64,000 nucleotides of DNA from Podocnemis expansa (taxonomy: Eukaryota > Chordata > Testudines > Podocnemididae): assembly GCA_007922195.1 (NCBI GenBank), contig ML682038.1, positions 5,479,774 through 5,543,773 of the forward strand, written 5' to 3'. The notes under the pieces were generated by a model, which saw only the letters and a list, made by a program, of their open reading frames with translations, searched no databases and was not told where the DNA came from. Of the stretch, positions 14,220 through 24,704 are shown in pieces. The stretch's first letter is position 1, and each line of letters opens with the position of its first letter. Both the position numbers and the translations under genes were made by a program.

Positions 14220-15338
14220 TGTACTCTTTTCGTATATAGTTGCAGAGAAGTTAAATTAATATCTGTTAAATAATGAATAGGAATAAAAACAAAGCAGGTG
14301 TAGTCATTTACATTCTAGATGGAAGACTGCATATAAGCTACTGATGTCAAGACAGCTTTTCTAAAATGTTTATATGGAAACTGACTTACAGCTTACTGCC
14401 TGAAAACCTCACCTTGAACTTATTATGAGGGCAATAATAATATAACAAACCCAGTTGGTAACCTGTGCTGCATGGAAACTTCGGTTTAAAGAGAGCACGC
14501 CTATAAATGAGTAGCCTACCATGTATTATCAAAGCTAAGTAATAATATTCCAAAGGCTTTGATTTTAGATGACTGAACACTAAACGAAATGAACTATAGT
14601 CTCAGTTACTTACATATACTGAATGTCAGGATAAATTTGTTTAACACAGCGAAGCTATCCAAAAATATCCACAGTCTCTTCTGCTGAATACAGTCAGTAA
14701 AAATAAAATAAAATAAAAAAGAATCCACATATCCTTCCATGTATTGAACCACAAATGAAACACTGACTGCTTTTGTTTAATAATCAGTTTAAACATTTGT
14801 TATTAAAGTCATCTTTCTAAACTGTATTTGCATAAAATTTATGCAAATATATGTTTATGTACCTGAGGAAAATATGTATCATGTGTTGAAAATTGCATAA
14901 CACATTAAAATAAAGCGTTCCAATGAATTTTTGGAGCCAAAAATCATATTACTGCCGTTGACTTCAGTGGGAGACATGGGAGCATGCACATCTGCATACA
15001 CATGCACAAGAGTAGGACCTTGCCTCTGAAGTTTACATAAAACCACAAAACGGGACAGGGATCAGTGGCCACAAAAGAGACCAACAATGTTGTCTTGCAT
15101 GTGTCACATTTTTGTTTAAAACAGACATTATTAAATAATAGGGTAGACACTATAACTGGATTTTTCTAAATTTTTGCATGGCAACTCATTGTTTGGTTGC
15201 ACCTCAGTATTTCTTATAAAACATAAAAAAGAATGAGCACATTTGTAGATTTGCTAACTGACATTGATATACAATAGTCTAGCACCTCGTTAAGACAGTG
15301 AGACGGAGTGTGCTTTAAAGGAACAAGTACAGGTGGTA
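14220..15338. other. Unique-looking AT-rich DNA
   Basis: No gene recognised. It holds a short (AAAAT)n tract near 14700 and a fragment reading gttgacttcagtgggag near 14957 that belongs to the old dispersed repeat type also seen near 1030. Confidence 0.5.
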
Positions 15339-15344
15339 GGCGTC

Positions 15345-15625
15345 TGGCATCCCTAAATTCTAATCACGGCTCTATTGCTTATTGCCCATATGGTCTTAGG
15401 CAATGATTTAGGACTTGATTTATCAAAGGTGCCAAATATATACAATTCCAAGCAAAGGTAATGGGAGCCATGGGAGTACAGCACATTTGAAAACCAGCCC
15501 TGTAACATCTCTGCCTCAGTTTCCCCACATGTGAAATGGGTATAATAAAACTTTTCTACTTCACAAGGATGTTGTGAGAATAAATTTGCGTACAATGCTT
15601 TAAATATATGAATGTTTAGTGTGCA
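15345..15625 (+). repeat. MIR / CORE-SINE, split by a short insertion
   Basis: The first part matches the MIR body in order: ctaatcacggctctattgc, a 'cttattgcccatatggtctt' block and aggcaatgattta. After about 90 bp of other sequence it resumes with ctgcctcagtttccccac, atgtgaaatgggtataataa, and aaggatgttgtgagaataaa, the classic MIR order. The intervening 15412-15500 (containing gtaatgggagccatggg and gaaaaccagccc) is an old dispersed repeat. MIR is a tRNA-derived SINE family active in early amniotes, so this copy is a fossil. Confidence 0.8.
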
Positions 15626-15679
15626 AAAATTATTTATTTTACATTTAGACTTCCTTTCTAAAACTTGAGTTTTCTGCTA

Positions 15680-15752
15680 AAAGTATCAATATTATAAATA
15701 ATATTTATACATTATTTATATTTATAAAATATTTATGTTTATTATTTAAACT
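15680..15752. repeat. AT-only low-complexity tract
   Basis: About 70 bp of almost pure A and T with several short self-complementary stretches such as aaatatttat and ataaatattt. It follows the MIR copy within 60 bp. Confidence 0.7.
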
Positions 15753-15754
15753 CT

Positions 15755-16925
15755 CAGTTTATGAAGCCATGTGATATGACAGACAACCTGCAAACTACTC
15801 AGTCCAATAGACTCTGTAAATGCAGCGTCCTACATTACTTTCCTGCAGAAAGTCACTGCTGAAGTGAAGGGAAGTTCAGCCTTCAATCCCTGCACACTCA
15901 GAAGTTCATACAGTTTGGATCACTTTGTTATTTCACAGTTCTTGTATCAAATTCTATATTCCAGATTTTAAAAGAACAAAGGTGTTAAGCATGAAAATAT
16001 TAAGGTTGAATAGGCCTTAAAAATTAAGTTGCAAAACAGAAAATCAAAACATCAGAAAAAATACATCATTATCAACAGTAGGATGCAGTGCAACCTTACA
16101 ACATTTCTCTATCTACATATGTTATATAAGGCCCAAGCCATTCAAATACATTGCTTTTGGCTAAAGTAAAGCTCACAAAGAGAATGATGGCCTAGAGAGT
16201 TCAACAACAGAGCTAAAAGTTTTCCTTGATTTTATTTGAAGTATAGCCCACTGAGATTAGAACTACCTATGGTGCAATCTCAATCCAAACGGAGGCTGTT
16301 TCAGTCAAGGTGAAGTACTCCGTTATACACTTATCACCGGTCTCAACACTCTGTAAAAGAGGGAAGTGGCTGCAATCTACTCTGTTTTATAAAAATAAGG
16401 TGCAATTATAATGCTTTTAGCAAGTTTTCAAAAGTGCCCTCTCCAGCCTAAAGATGGGCTCCCAGGTTTATAATAAATACACACGGTATAAACGAATATA
16501 GTTTACTAAACAAATTTCACTCCAATTCTTTCCTGCTTTCACAAAAAATATAAAACACTAATCAGCATTTAAAAATAAATCAAGCAAATTTGCAAAGTTT
16601 GCTCACACTATTACCACAGTCACTGGCATGCAGACACATCCCAATTAGACCTTGAAGAAAATCTGCACAGTTTCATTATCTGAATGTGTTTTTAGAAATG
16701 GCAATCAAAGAAATTTTCCAATGCAAACAAGTGTTTCTAAGTGTTAATTATTCACGGTGTCACTGGCTGATTGATGCCTGTAGTCATAAAAATTTATTTC
16801 TAGGCTGTATTTACAGTATAATCAACGTGTTTAGTGGCAAGTCACTTAATCAAATTTAAGAAAGGAGACAGATAACTTAGGAGCTGCCTTTTTTTTTCTT
16901 TTAATTCTCTCATTTGGTTTTGAAA
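15755..16925. other. Unique-looking AT-rich DNA
   Basis: Nothing recognised: no frame over 60 codons with a motif, and no repeat end. Confidence 0.5.
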
Positions 16926-16928
16926 CAT

Positions 16929-17130
16929 AAGGCCCCATTCAGCTCATTTAAGTCTCACAATGACTGGAAGCCTGATCAATCTGTCTTGTGTCTTCTTAGG
17001 GTGAAACTGCAATTGAGTGGAAGCAACAGATGAACAAAGCCCACATTCAAATCTGTAGCTCATTAAAATAACGTTAAAATAGGGTAAAATCTCAATTGTA
17101 AGTGAATTGTAGTTGGCTTCTTTCAGCTAT
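16929..17130. repeat. Segment related to 13718-13918 (unclassified)
   Basis: Second member of the related pair. The shared block caatctgtcttgtgtcttc is at about 16978-16996. Similarity extends on both sides (ataaggccccatt upstream; aagcccacatt and ctcattaaaat downstream) with small gaps. Same orientation as the first member. Confidence 0.55.
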
Positions 17131-17134
17131 ATAC

Positions 17135-18580
17135 ATTTGATTAATAAACCATACATTCATTAGCCTTCAGCCAGTGGTCTTTAAAGTAAATTTCAATGCC
17201 CCAACCTCTTTAGTCATGAAACTGTTTTCAAAAATACTTAAAAAGCAAAGCTCTTAAAAAAAAAATAGAGGGGCCTTTTCCTACAATATATAGTGTGGGG
17301 GGGACATGATCTGTCAAAATCTATAATTAATTCAGTATTTTGACAGAGATACTTAGGAAACTGCATGCTTGTGACAAATATATTTAAAAGTTTTCATAGC
17401 AAAGTGTATTGTTAATTTACTTTAAAAAGTTCCCAAGTACACAAAGAAAGTACTGTACAAAGGTACAGTTGGCAGTCAATAATGTTATGTTGACTTGCTT
17501 ATTTTTAAACTGAAAACTGTCCCAGGCCTCCTTTGAGACCCTTTCCCAGATCAGAGCACCCCTCTCCATCCAACACAGATACACCTTTATTTCCACTTTT
17601 CTTTGAGATGACTCCCTTCAGAGACCATGAATGATGCAAAAGCGTTAGCCACAGATGTTGCTGGAGGGAGATAAAAGCTTTGCCTTTTGCTAGGAACTAT
17701 TTTTGTTGCCTATAGAACAAACACAAGATTGCCCTAAAAGATCCACTGCTTAGTGTCATGTGAGCTACCATGGATGGTGGCACCTATTTGAACCACCTAT
17801 ACATATGGAGGCTCCTGGACACGGCTCTCAACTTTTATTATTACATATGTAGAAAAGCGAGCACACAGCTCAAAACTAGCTCGTAGTCAAAGGAGGGACT
17901 AAGAACACTTTTTGACATTCCCACCCAGCCTCCAAGAAACACTCTTTAATAGCAAGACCAGCCTGTAGCCATGGAAGAGGGAAACCTTGCAGGCAGACAG
18001 CAAACCAGATACCATGAAAACAATAGCGACGAATGGAACTTGAATGTGAAATGCATTGAAAAGAAGAGGAGATCAAAGGGAGCACACAAAAGCTGATGGG
18101 GATCTTACTTAAAGTATCAGGATAGGTGAGCTTTCTTCCTCTATCAGGAGTTATGCTGGGGAGAAAGAAATAGTGATACACTTCCAAGTTCCATCCACAA
18201 AATAAAGTCTGCCCATGTGACTTACAAATAGGAGACAACTCACGATAGTTTGTGCAGATTTTCAAAATATGAACATATATTCTCAGGGCTCTCAGTGGGC
18301 TCCTTGGACTTGGCGTCATCTCAAAGGCCTTCAGTATACCCATGGTGTGACATTTTCCAGGGTACAATCTGGAGGATGGAACAGCTGTGTCTCCTCAGCT
18401 GACCAATCTGAGGTACTACTTAACCTTGCTTCACTGTGAGAGCAGCCATGTCTGGCCTGCTCATACACAGTACCCGGTCTGATTAGGTCCTGTGGTGGTG
18501 TCTTTTGTGCAGATATATGGGCAAAGTTGGCAACAGGGTTTCTTGCAGGGATATGCTGTTCCCCAGAATTTGATTCTAAA
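17135..18580. other. Unique-looking DNA
   Basis: No gene recognised. A 163-codon minus-strand frame at 17876-18367 has no recognisable domain and composition typical of the surrounding non-coding DNA. Confidence 0.5.
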
Positions 18581-18584
18581 CAAC

Positions 18585-18712
18585 TGTATTTGATTGACTT
18601 TTATTTCCCTGCATTTATTTTCCTCCCATTCTGTAAGTTCCCCACATTCAAATGTTTGAAGAAGTGGGATTTTCTCCCACAAAACCTCATGCAATAAATA
18701 AATTTGTTAGTC
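18585..18712 (-). repeat. Foldback SINE-like repeat, one-arm fragment
   Basis: It matches the right arm of the 28187-28742 copy in order: acttttatttccctgcattt, ctcccattctgtaagttccc, gaagtgggattttctcccac, and gcaataaataaatttgttag. It ends with a degenerate tccttgtt. The head and the second arm are absent. No target duplication identified. Confidence 0.7.
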
Positions 18713-18777
18713 CTTGTTCATTTTGCCTAAAGAAGTATCAACTTTAGATGCTTCTCTGAAAACATTTCAACAAAATT

Positions 18778-18965
18778 CTCATAGACACATAGACTTTAAG
18801 GTCAGCAGAGTCCAATATGATCATCTAGTCTGACCTGCACAATGCAAACCACAAGACCTCATCCCCCCACTCCTGTAATAAACCTCTAACCTCTAGCCAT
18901 GAAATACACCTACACTTGTGACTTCTTCAGTGCTGAAAAATTTTCTCTCATGTAGAAGAATACGG
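18778..18965 (-). mobile_element. CR1 LINE 3' end
   Basis: Read on the plus strand it starts tcatagacacatagac, then aaggtcagcagagtcc, atatgatcatctagtctgac and ctgcacaatgcaaaccac. This is the antisense of a CR1 3' untranslated end whose terminal octamer repeats (ATTCTATGA type) lie at the lower-coordinate edge. CR1 is the dominant LINE of turtles, birds and crocodilians. 5'-truncated and old. Confidence 0.8.
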
Positions 18966-18969
18966 ATTT

Positions 18970-19915
18970 TGTTGCAGTTAGTTTAGAGTATAATTACTGG
19001 CTTTAAAATTTTCCCACTGAGACCAATTGTTGAAATAAGCCCACCAGATTAGCCCTCGTTTACTTTTTTCATATGATTCATGAAGAGGTGATTGTGTGAG
19101 TTTGAGCATAACTAGGGCTCTGGAAAACAATCTTACTCTATTTGTTAAGTGTTCTTTACAAACACCATGTCTTTGTTAAATTTGTATTTGAATAATTAAT
19201 ATGCTATTTCACTATCACTTGTGTTCCTCTTGTCATCATTCTTGGCTCAGACTGTAAAGTACAGAAAATTGGTTCAGCCGAACTGAATTAACTCTCTCTT
19301 TTTAAGTAATTCTCTTTGAAGTCTAGCTCATGGGGGGAGGGGCGATAAGTGAGGGAAAGAAAGGAGAAAGAAGAACTGCTTAAATAGAGCCCTGAGGGGA
19401 GGAAATCTCTGCAGCAGTCACCCACTGGACAATTTCACACATCATTCAGCTGGGGAAGGAAGAATATGGCCACCTCACCACAATGGGCTCCCCTTAGATC
19501 TTGGGGTACTCAGATATTATTGTAGAAAGCACAATATAACAACCTGGATAGACTGTGGATTCTGCAAGCAAGTCAGAGCAAATGACAGAAAAGGACTGTG
19601 CCCCAAACAGGTCTTCTGTTGCTCCTAGGACCCTTAAAGAAAGTTTCTGCAATGTGGGAAGGTGCATGCAAAAGTCAGTGTACCAGAAGAAGCAAATCTC
19701 TGCTTGAAGTGGCCATTGAACCTGGGGAGAAATTATGCTCTCCCCCAATCTCACTGAATTTACACTGACTTGTTTTAATTTGAGACCCTTCTGAGATCAT
19801 TCAAAAACATGAAATTGCTTTAACATTTATGGGAATAAATTACCTGCATTATCTATCACTGGAATAATAATTCTACAGTGATGTTGCTTAGATTAAAACT
19901 CCCCATTGTGGTTAC
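18970..19915. other. No gene or clear repeat seen
   Basis: AT-rich DNA between the CR1 end and the R4-type element. A purine-rich stretch lies near 19332-19400. Confidence 0.5.
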
Positions 19916-20047
19916 CTAAATAAAAAAAAATTCCCCTCTCACCCCTATGGGTGGTATGTGTCTTCCTCAACCTCAGATCCTCTACCAGAGGCCTGGGAGT
20001 TTGAGGGTTCTGCGCAGTATCTTAGCTGTTCCTAGCACTGCACTCTT

Positions 20048-23000
20048 CTAGACAGAGAGCTCTGATGTTGTTCCTGGGATCTGTTGGAGCCACTCTCCCA
20101 GCTTAGGAGTCACAGCCCCGAGTGTTCCTACCACCACTGGGACCACTTTGGCCTTTACTTTCCACATCCTCTCTAGTTCCTCTTTCAGGCCCTGGTACTT
20201 GTCCAGCTTCTCATACTCCTTCCTGATGTTGCTGTCACTTGGCACTGCTACATCTATCACCACCGCTGGCTTCTGGTCCTTATCTATTACCATGAGGTCT
20301 GGTTGATTGGCCAGTACCTGCCTGTCCGTCTGGATCTGGAAGTCCCACAGAATCTTAGCCCTGTTATTCTCCATGACCTTCTGTGGGATCTCCCATCTGG
20401 TCTTGGGAGGGTCTAGCCCATACATTGTGCAGATGTTCCTATACACAATGCCAGCTACTTGGTTGTGCCTTTCAGGGTATGCTGTTCCTGCCTGCATCTT
20501 ACATCCTGCCACTATGCGTTGGACTGTCTCTGAGGCCTCCCTGCACAGTCTGCACCTTGGGTCCTGTCTAGTGTGGTAGACCCCTGCTTCAATGGATCTG
20601 GTGCTCAGTGCCTGTTCTTGTGCTGCTATGATCAATGCCTCAGTGCTGTCTTTTCATCCAGCCCTTTCCAGCCACTGGTAGGATTTCCCAGTGTCAGCCA
20701 CCTCAGCTATCTGTCAATGGTACATCCCATGCAGGGTCTTGTTTTGCCATGGCACTTCTGCTTGATCTTCCTCCCATGTCTGCTGCTGCCTCAGGCATTC
20801 TCTCAGCAGCTCATCTTTGGGTGCCATCTTACTGATGTACTCCTGGATGCTCTGGGTTTCGTCCAGGACACTGGCTTTGACACTCACCAAACCCCGCCCG
20901 CCTTCTTTCCAGCTGGTGTACAGTCTCTTGGTGTTGGATTTGGGGTGGAAACCTCCGTACATTGTGAGGAGCTTCTGGGTCTTCACGTCGGCAGCCTCCA
21001 TGTCCTCCTTTGGCCAGCTCACTATACCGGCAGGGTATCTGATGACTGGCAGGGCATACCTGTTGATGGCGTGGATCTTGTTCTTCCCATTGAGCTGGCT
21101 CTTCAGGACCTGTCTTATCCTTTGGTGGTACTTGGATGTTGCTGTCTTCCTTGCCTCCTCATCGTGGTTCCCATGTGACTGTGGGATGCCAAGGTACTTG
21201 TAGCTGGTCTGTATGTCTGCTATGTGGCCTGCTGGTAGTTCCATCCCATCAGTCTTGACTACCTTCCCTCTCTTTACTACCATCCAGCCACACTTCTCCA
21301 GTCCGAATGACATCCTGATATCCTCACTGTAGATCCATGTCAGGTGGATTAGCGAGTTGATGTCTCGTTCATTCTTAGCATACAGCTTGATGTCATCCAT
21401 GTAAAGGAGGTGGCTAATGGTAGTTCCACTCTTGAACTTGTATCCATATCCAGTCCTTGTGATGATCTGGCTGAGGGGGTTCAAGCCAATGCAGAACAGC
21501 AGCGGGGACGGCACATCACCTTAGTATATGCCGCACTTGACGGCCACTTGTGCAAGCTGTCTTGAGTTGACTTCCAGTGTTGTCTTCCACAGTCCCATTG
21601 AATTCTTGAGGAAGGTCCTTAGCGTCCTGTTGACTTTGTATAGCGCCAGACATTCACAGATCCATGTGTGCGGCATTGAGTCGTAGGCTTTCCTGTAGTC
21701 AATCCAGGCTGTGCTCAGATTGGTCTGTCTAGACCTTGAGTCTTGGGTGACCGCTCTATCTATGAGCAACTGGTGTTTTGAGCCTCTGGTGTTGTTCCCA
21801 ATGCCCTTCTGAGCTGTGCTCAGGTACTGGCCCATGTGGTCCTGCAGCTTGGCGGCTATGACGCCTGATAGGACTTTCCATGTTGTGGGGAGGCAGGTTA
21901 TTGGCCGGTAGTTGGACGGTGCTGTTCCCTTGTGGGGGTCTTTCATGATCAGCACTGTCCTTCCTTGTGTTAGCCAGTCTGGGTGGGAGCCTGCTGCTAG
22001 CAGCTGGTTCATCTGTGCTGCTAGGCGTTCATGCACTGCTGTTAGTTTCTTTAGCCAGTAGGTGTGGATCATGTCCGGGCCAGGTGCTGTCCAGCTCTTC
22101 TTGTTCTTGACCCGCTGTCGGATGTCTGCTACTGTGATGGTGACTGGTTCCTGTTCTGGGAGATTGCTGTGGTCTGTTCCCAGGTCCTGCAGCCACTTTG
22201 CACTGGTGTTATGAGTCTTCTCTTTCTCCCATATGTTCTTCCAGTACTGTTCAGTTTCTGCTGTTATTGTGTTGTTGCACTGCAGTTGGGAGTACACCTT
22301 GGATGGTTCTTTGGAGAACAGGGCATTTATCTTTTTGGCCTCTGCTTCTCTAATGTATCTCCTTAGCCTGGTAGCCAGTGCTGTGAGCCTTTGTTTAGCC
22401 GTCTCTAGGGCTTCAGATGGAGTCAGGCCCTTGTATTTTTTCAGTAGCTGAGTCTTATCCTTAATCTCTACACCCTTCTGTAGTTCCACCAGCTGACTAA
22501 CTTCTCTCCGAGTTGCCTTGATCTTATCCTCCAACCTCATTTTCCAGGGGGGTTATGTACTGTTGTTCTTCTTGATCGTGTAGCCAAGCATCTCCAGGAT
22601 TACAGAGGCTGTAGCATATACCAGTTCATTGGTTTGAGTTATGGTGGTAGTAGGAACTGTCGTTAGGGCTCTATTGGCATCTTCTAGCATACTATCTGAT
22701 GGTACTTCTCCAACGAGCCTTGGTAATCGGTCTTGAGGGTTGACTGTAGCTAGTTTATCCATGATCTTATGTCTCATATCAGCTACTGGGCTCTGTAATG
22801 GAGTGGGTGGCAGTGAAGTTCCAGCTTCAGGTTTTGGCTGCACATCTAGCTGTTCTTCTGGGTCTTCTTCTTGAGTCCGCGATGTCATGTGGAGTTGGTC
22901 TATCTCAAGTTGTGAGAGCAGCTTCATCTTTACTATGTTGAAGCATTGGGTAACTAGCTGTTTCTCAGTTAATGTGGATGTAGGTCTTTTGTCCATCCAC

Positions 23001-23239
23001 AGTTCCCTCATACATTTCATACATCCCCTCGTATTAGGTCTACTGTTGTAGTAGCATTCCCTCCATTCCAGGTTCTCTTGTCTCATCCATGCATGGTTTG
23101 TTCCAGTAGCCCACTTACCATCAGATTGTCCTGGTTCCCCAACATCTGGCGCGGACCTTGTTAATCCGGGCGACGTCCAAGCCGGCATGACTCTCCTAGG
23201 TTGTGTCACTCTCATATTCAAGGTAGGCAAGTGAGCCAT
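20048..23239 (-). pseudogene. Reverse transcriptase / restriction-like endonuclease polyprotein of an R4-type retrotransposon, four premature stops
   Basis: One frame of 1063 codons plus a terminal TAG (20048-20050) runs without frameshift but has four in-frame stops: TAA at 22553-22555, TAA at 21521-21523, TGA at 20714-20716 and TGA at 20654-20656. Codons 1-230 form an N-terminal part with a CMKC pair and a Trp-rich stretch. Codons about 235-330 are a charged, helical linker (EKQL...; KKINALF). The reverse transcriptase follows: APGPDMIHTYW, then NYRPITCLPTTWKVLSG, then WIDYRKAYDS near codons 513-521, and YMDD at codons 613-616. The C-terminal part has a zinc-knuckle-like CRLC...C (codons 896-913) and a PD...D nuclease signature (PD at 980-981, IDVAVP from 995), typical of the restriction-like endonuclease of R2/R4 elements. 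In that family the protein nicks the target, then reverse-transcribes its own RNA from the nick. The ATG at 23239 is the first Met, but the frame stays open upstream to about 23310. The copy is dead but fairly recent, since there are no indels in 3.2 kb. Confidence 0.85.
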
Positions 23240-23269
23240 TAGGGGGTCTTTTGCAGAAGGACCCCTACT

Positions 23270-23374
23270 GGAAAGGTAGGTAGGTACTAACCAGGATTTG
23301 AACCCTCGTCTCCTACATCAAAGGGTGTCGCTCTTAACCACTATGACACGCTTAACCACTAAGCTATCTAGTCA
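23270..23374 (-). promoter_or_regulatory. tRNA-like sequence with duplicated A box and one B box
   Basis: On the minus strand a B-box match GGTTCAAATCC lies at 23294-23304. Two A-box matches lie upstream of it: TAGCTTAGTGG at 23356-23366, which fits the TRGYNNARNGG consensus fully, and TGTCATAGTGG at 23338-23348, with one mismatch. The inner A box is 33 bases from the B box, normal for a tRNA gene; the outer one is 51 away. A repeated tagtggttaag motif shows that the D-arm region was duplicated. This is the arrangement of an RNA polymerase III internal promoter. It is not a functional tRNA: I could not fold a convincing acceptor stem. It sits 31 bases upstream of the first Met of the R4-type frame. 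It may be part of the element's leader, a tRNA-derived SINE head, or a tRNA-like target. Confidence 0.6.
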
Positions 23375-23375
23375 T

Positions 23376-23485
23376 CATATATATAATGTGTATATATATA
23401 TATATATTTTCTCTTGTCTCATCTACATGGACAAGACAAGAGAAATATACATACATACACACACACACACACACATATATATGTG
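23376..23485. repeat. TA and CA microsatellites around a 12-bp perfect hairpin
   Basis: An alternating TA tract (about 23378-23407) is followed by the stem tttctcttgtct (23408-23419), a 14-base loop, and its exact complement agacaagagaaa (23434-23445). Then come atac repeats, a (CA)n run and atatatat up to 23482. The tract abuts the outer edge of the tRNA-like sequence. Confidence 0.85.
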
Positions 23486-23865
23486 AGTAATATCCTGCTA
23501 GTTCATCACAGGAAAGAAATTGGCTTTTAAGACAGTAGTAAAAAGTTGGACGACAATCACCCCTCAGAAAGAGGATGACAGTGGAGTGTCATTTGATCTA
23601 TAACATTTTAAGACTCTGGACACTGACTTGTAATTTATAACATTTAATATTTATTTCATGCATAAACTCAGTTAATTTAGCCTTCTCTTATTGCTATCAT
23701 TAAATTTTGATTTCCTCATTCATTGCTAGAATGAGGGAGTTTACACGTTAATCAAATGAAGGAAATGAACTTTAGCCTTAAATTGGGGTGCAGCACGAAG
23801 TCTCCACATAATACTGATGGCCATTGTGCAGAACCTCACTTCATGTGCAATCCCACTGAAATCTG

Positions 23866-23971
23866 TAAAAACAACAAGAGTCCTGTGGCACCAGACTAAC
23901 AGATTTCTTCGGGCATAAGCTTTCATGGGCTCCAACCCACTTCATCAGATGCACTGATATGCATCAAAATA
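23866..23971 (+). mobile_element. Foldback SINE-like repeat, single-arm copy with exact 12-bp target duplication
   Basis: The body reads aacaagagtcctgtggcacc, agactaacagatttcttcgg, gcataagctttcatgggctc, caacccacttcatcagatgc. Exact 12-bp duplications cactgaaatctg flank it at 23854-23865 and 23972-23983. Unlike the palindromic copies it has only one arm and no head. Its 3' end carries a short self-complementary gatgca...tgcatc. The long duplication points to LINE-type, target-primed insertion. Confidence 0.8.
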
Positions 23972-24412
23972 CACTGAAATCTGGAAGACTGCATATGTAA
24001 AGAGGTACTAATCAACCTACAAGTGCATCTTGTCAGGGAGTCCATGGGCAATGGACTCAATGGGCTTGGTGTAGATGGCTAGATGGTAGATGGTGCTTTT
24101 GCTGTCCTTCACTGAAGATCTCACTGCAGTCAGGCTCCCTCTAATTGTTTTTTTGTGCTTCTTGCAAGGCACCAATGTGTGGGAGTGATGCCAGATTGAC
24201 TGCTGCCTGGCATCCTCAAGGGTCACAGATTTCCTTGGTGCCATTTGCTCCCTTAATGAGTAAAGTGTGCTCCACACCAATGAGCTGGGATCCAGCTGGC
24301 CTGCTGGTTGGGACCAGAAAGCCACCTCCATGAGGAGGTATTTTAGCCCTCTCCTCCTCTCCTTCTTTGTTCTGGGTTTAGAAATCTCTACAGATTTTGT
24401 ACCTGTCAGTCT

Positions 24413-24700
24413 GGGGGCATGTCTATACTGATGGTGGCAAAATCGCCACCATCAGTCCTATAGTCTGGGTGTGATTTGCAGTGAGTATGTACTCACTGCT
24501 TTGTTCACAGAAGTTGGAGCTGGAAGTCCTGGCCCTCAGGAGATGTAGGGGAAAGCTGACCACAAGGCACTTGCAGTCAACTTCCCTGAGTGTGTCCTCG
24601 CAGCTTAGGAAGTCACTGGCTGTTACAGAAGGCATTTTATGTGCCTTGTGTAAATGATGGTTGAATGCCGCTGTCATTCTCTGAGACAGCTTAGACAGGA
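24413..24700 (+). repeat. One end of a MITE-like repeat (ggggcatgtctatact)
   Basis: The start ggggcatgtctatact resembles the ends of the MITE at 30550-30830 (agggctagtctacac). It is followed by a 10-bp perfect hairpin at about 24429-24454 (tgatggtggc / gccaccatca). No matching right end was found, so the copy is truncated or too decayed. Confidence 0.4.
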
Positions 24701-24704
24701 GTTA

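Larger units (their letters stand above)
19921..23374 (-). mobile_element. R4/R2-type non-LTR retrotransposon (restriction-like endonuclease LINE)
   Basis: Whole-element call around the coding relic at 20048-23239. On the minus strand a tRNA-like sequence (23270-23374) comes first, then a short leader, one long reading frame, and about 125 bp of 3' untranslated DNA ending in a T-rich run near 19921 (gtgagaggggaa then T). No poly(A) tail is visible, as is usual for this clade. The 5' limit is uncertain: the tRNA-like part could belong to the element or to its target. Target duplications were not found. R4-clade elements (R4, Dong, Rex6) are known from nematodes, insects, fish and reptiles. Confidence 0.7.

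Noticed and set aside
18461..18580. Extension of the foldback SINE fragment upstream of 18585
   Set aside because: Some short phrases look similar (ggtcctgtggtgg), but no ordered match to the longer copies could be followed.
20307..21203. Plus-strand frames of 90 to 201 codons
   Set aside because: They are shadows opposite the minus-strand retrotransposon frame, which carries the recognisable motifs.
23270..23374. Functional tRNA gene
   Set aside because: The A box is duplicated, the cloverleaf spacing is disturbed and no convincing acceptor stem can be paired. It is described as tRNA-like only.
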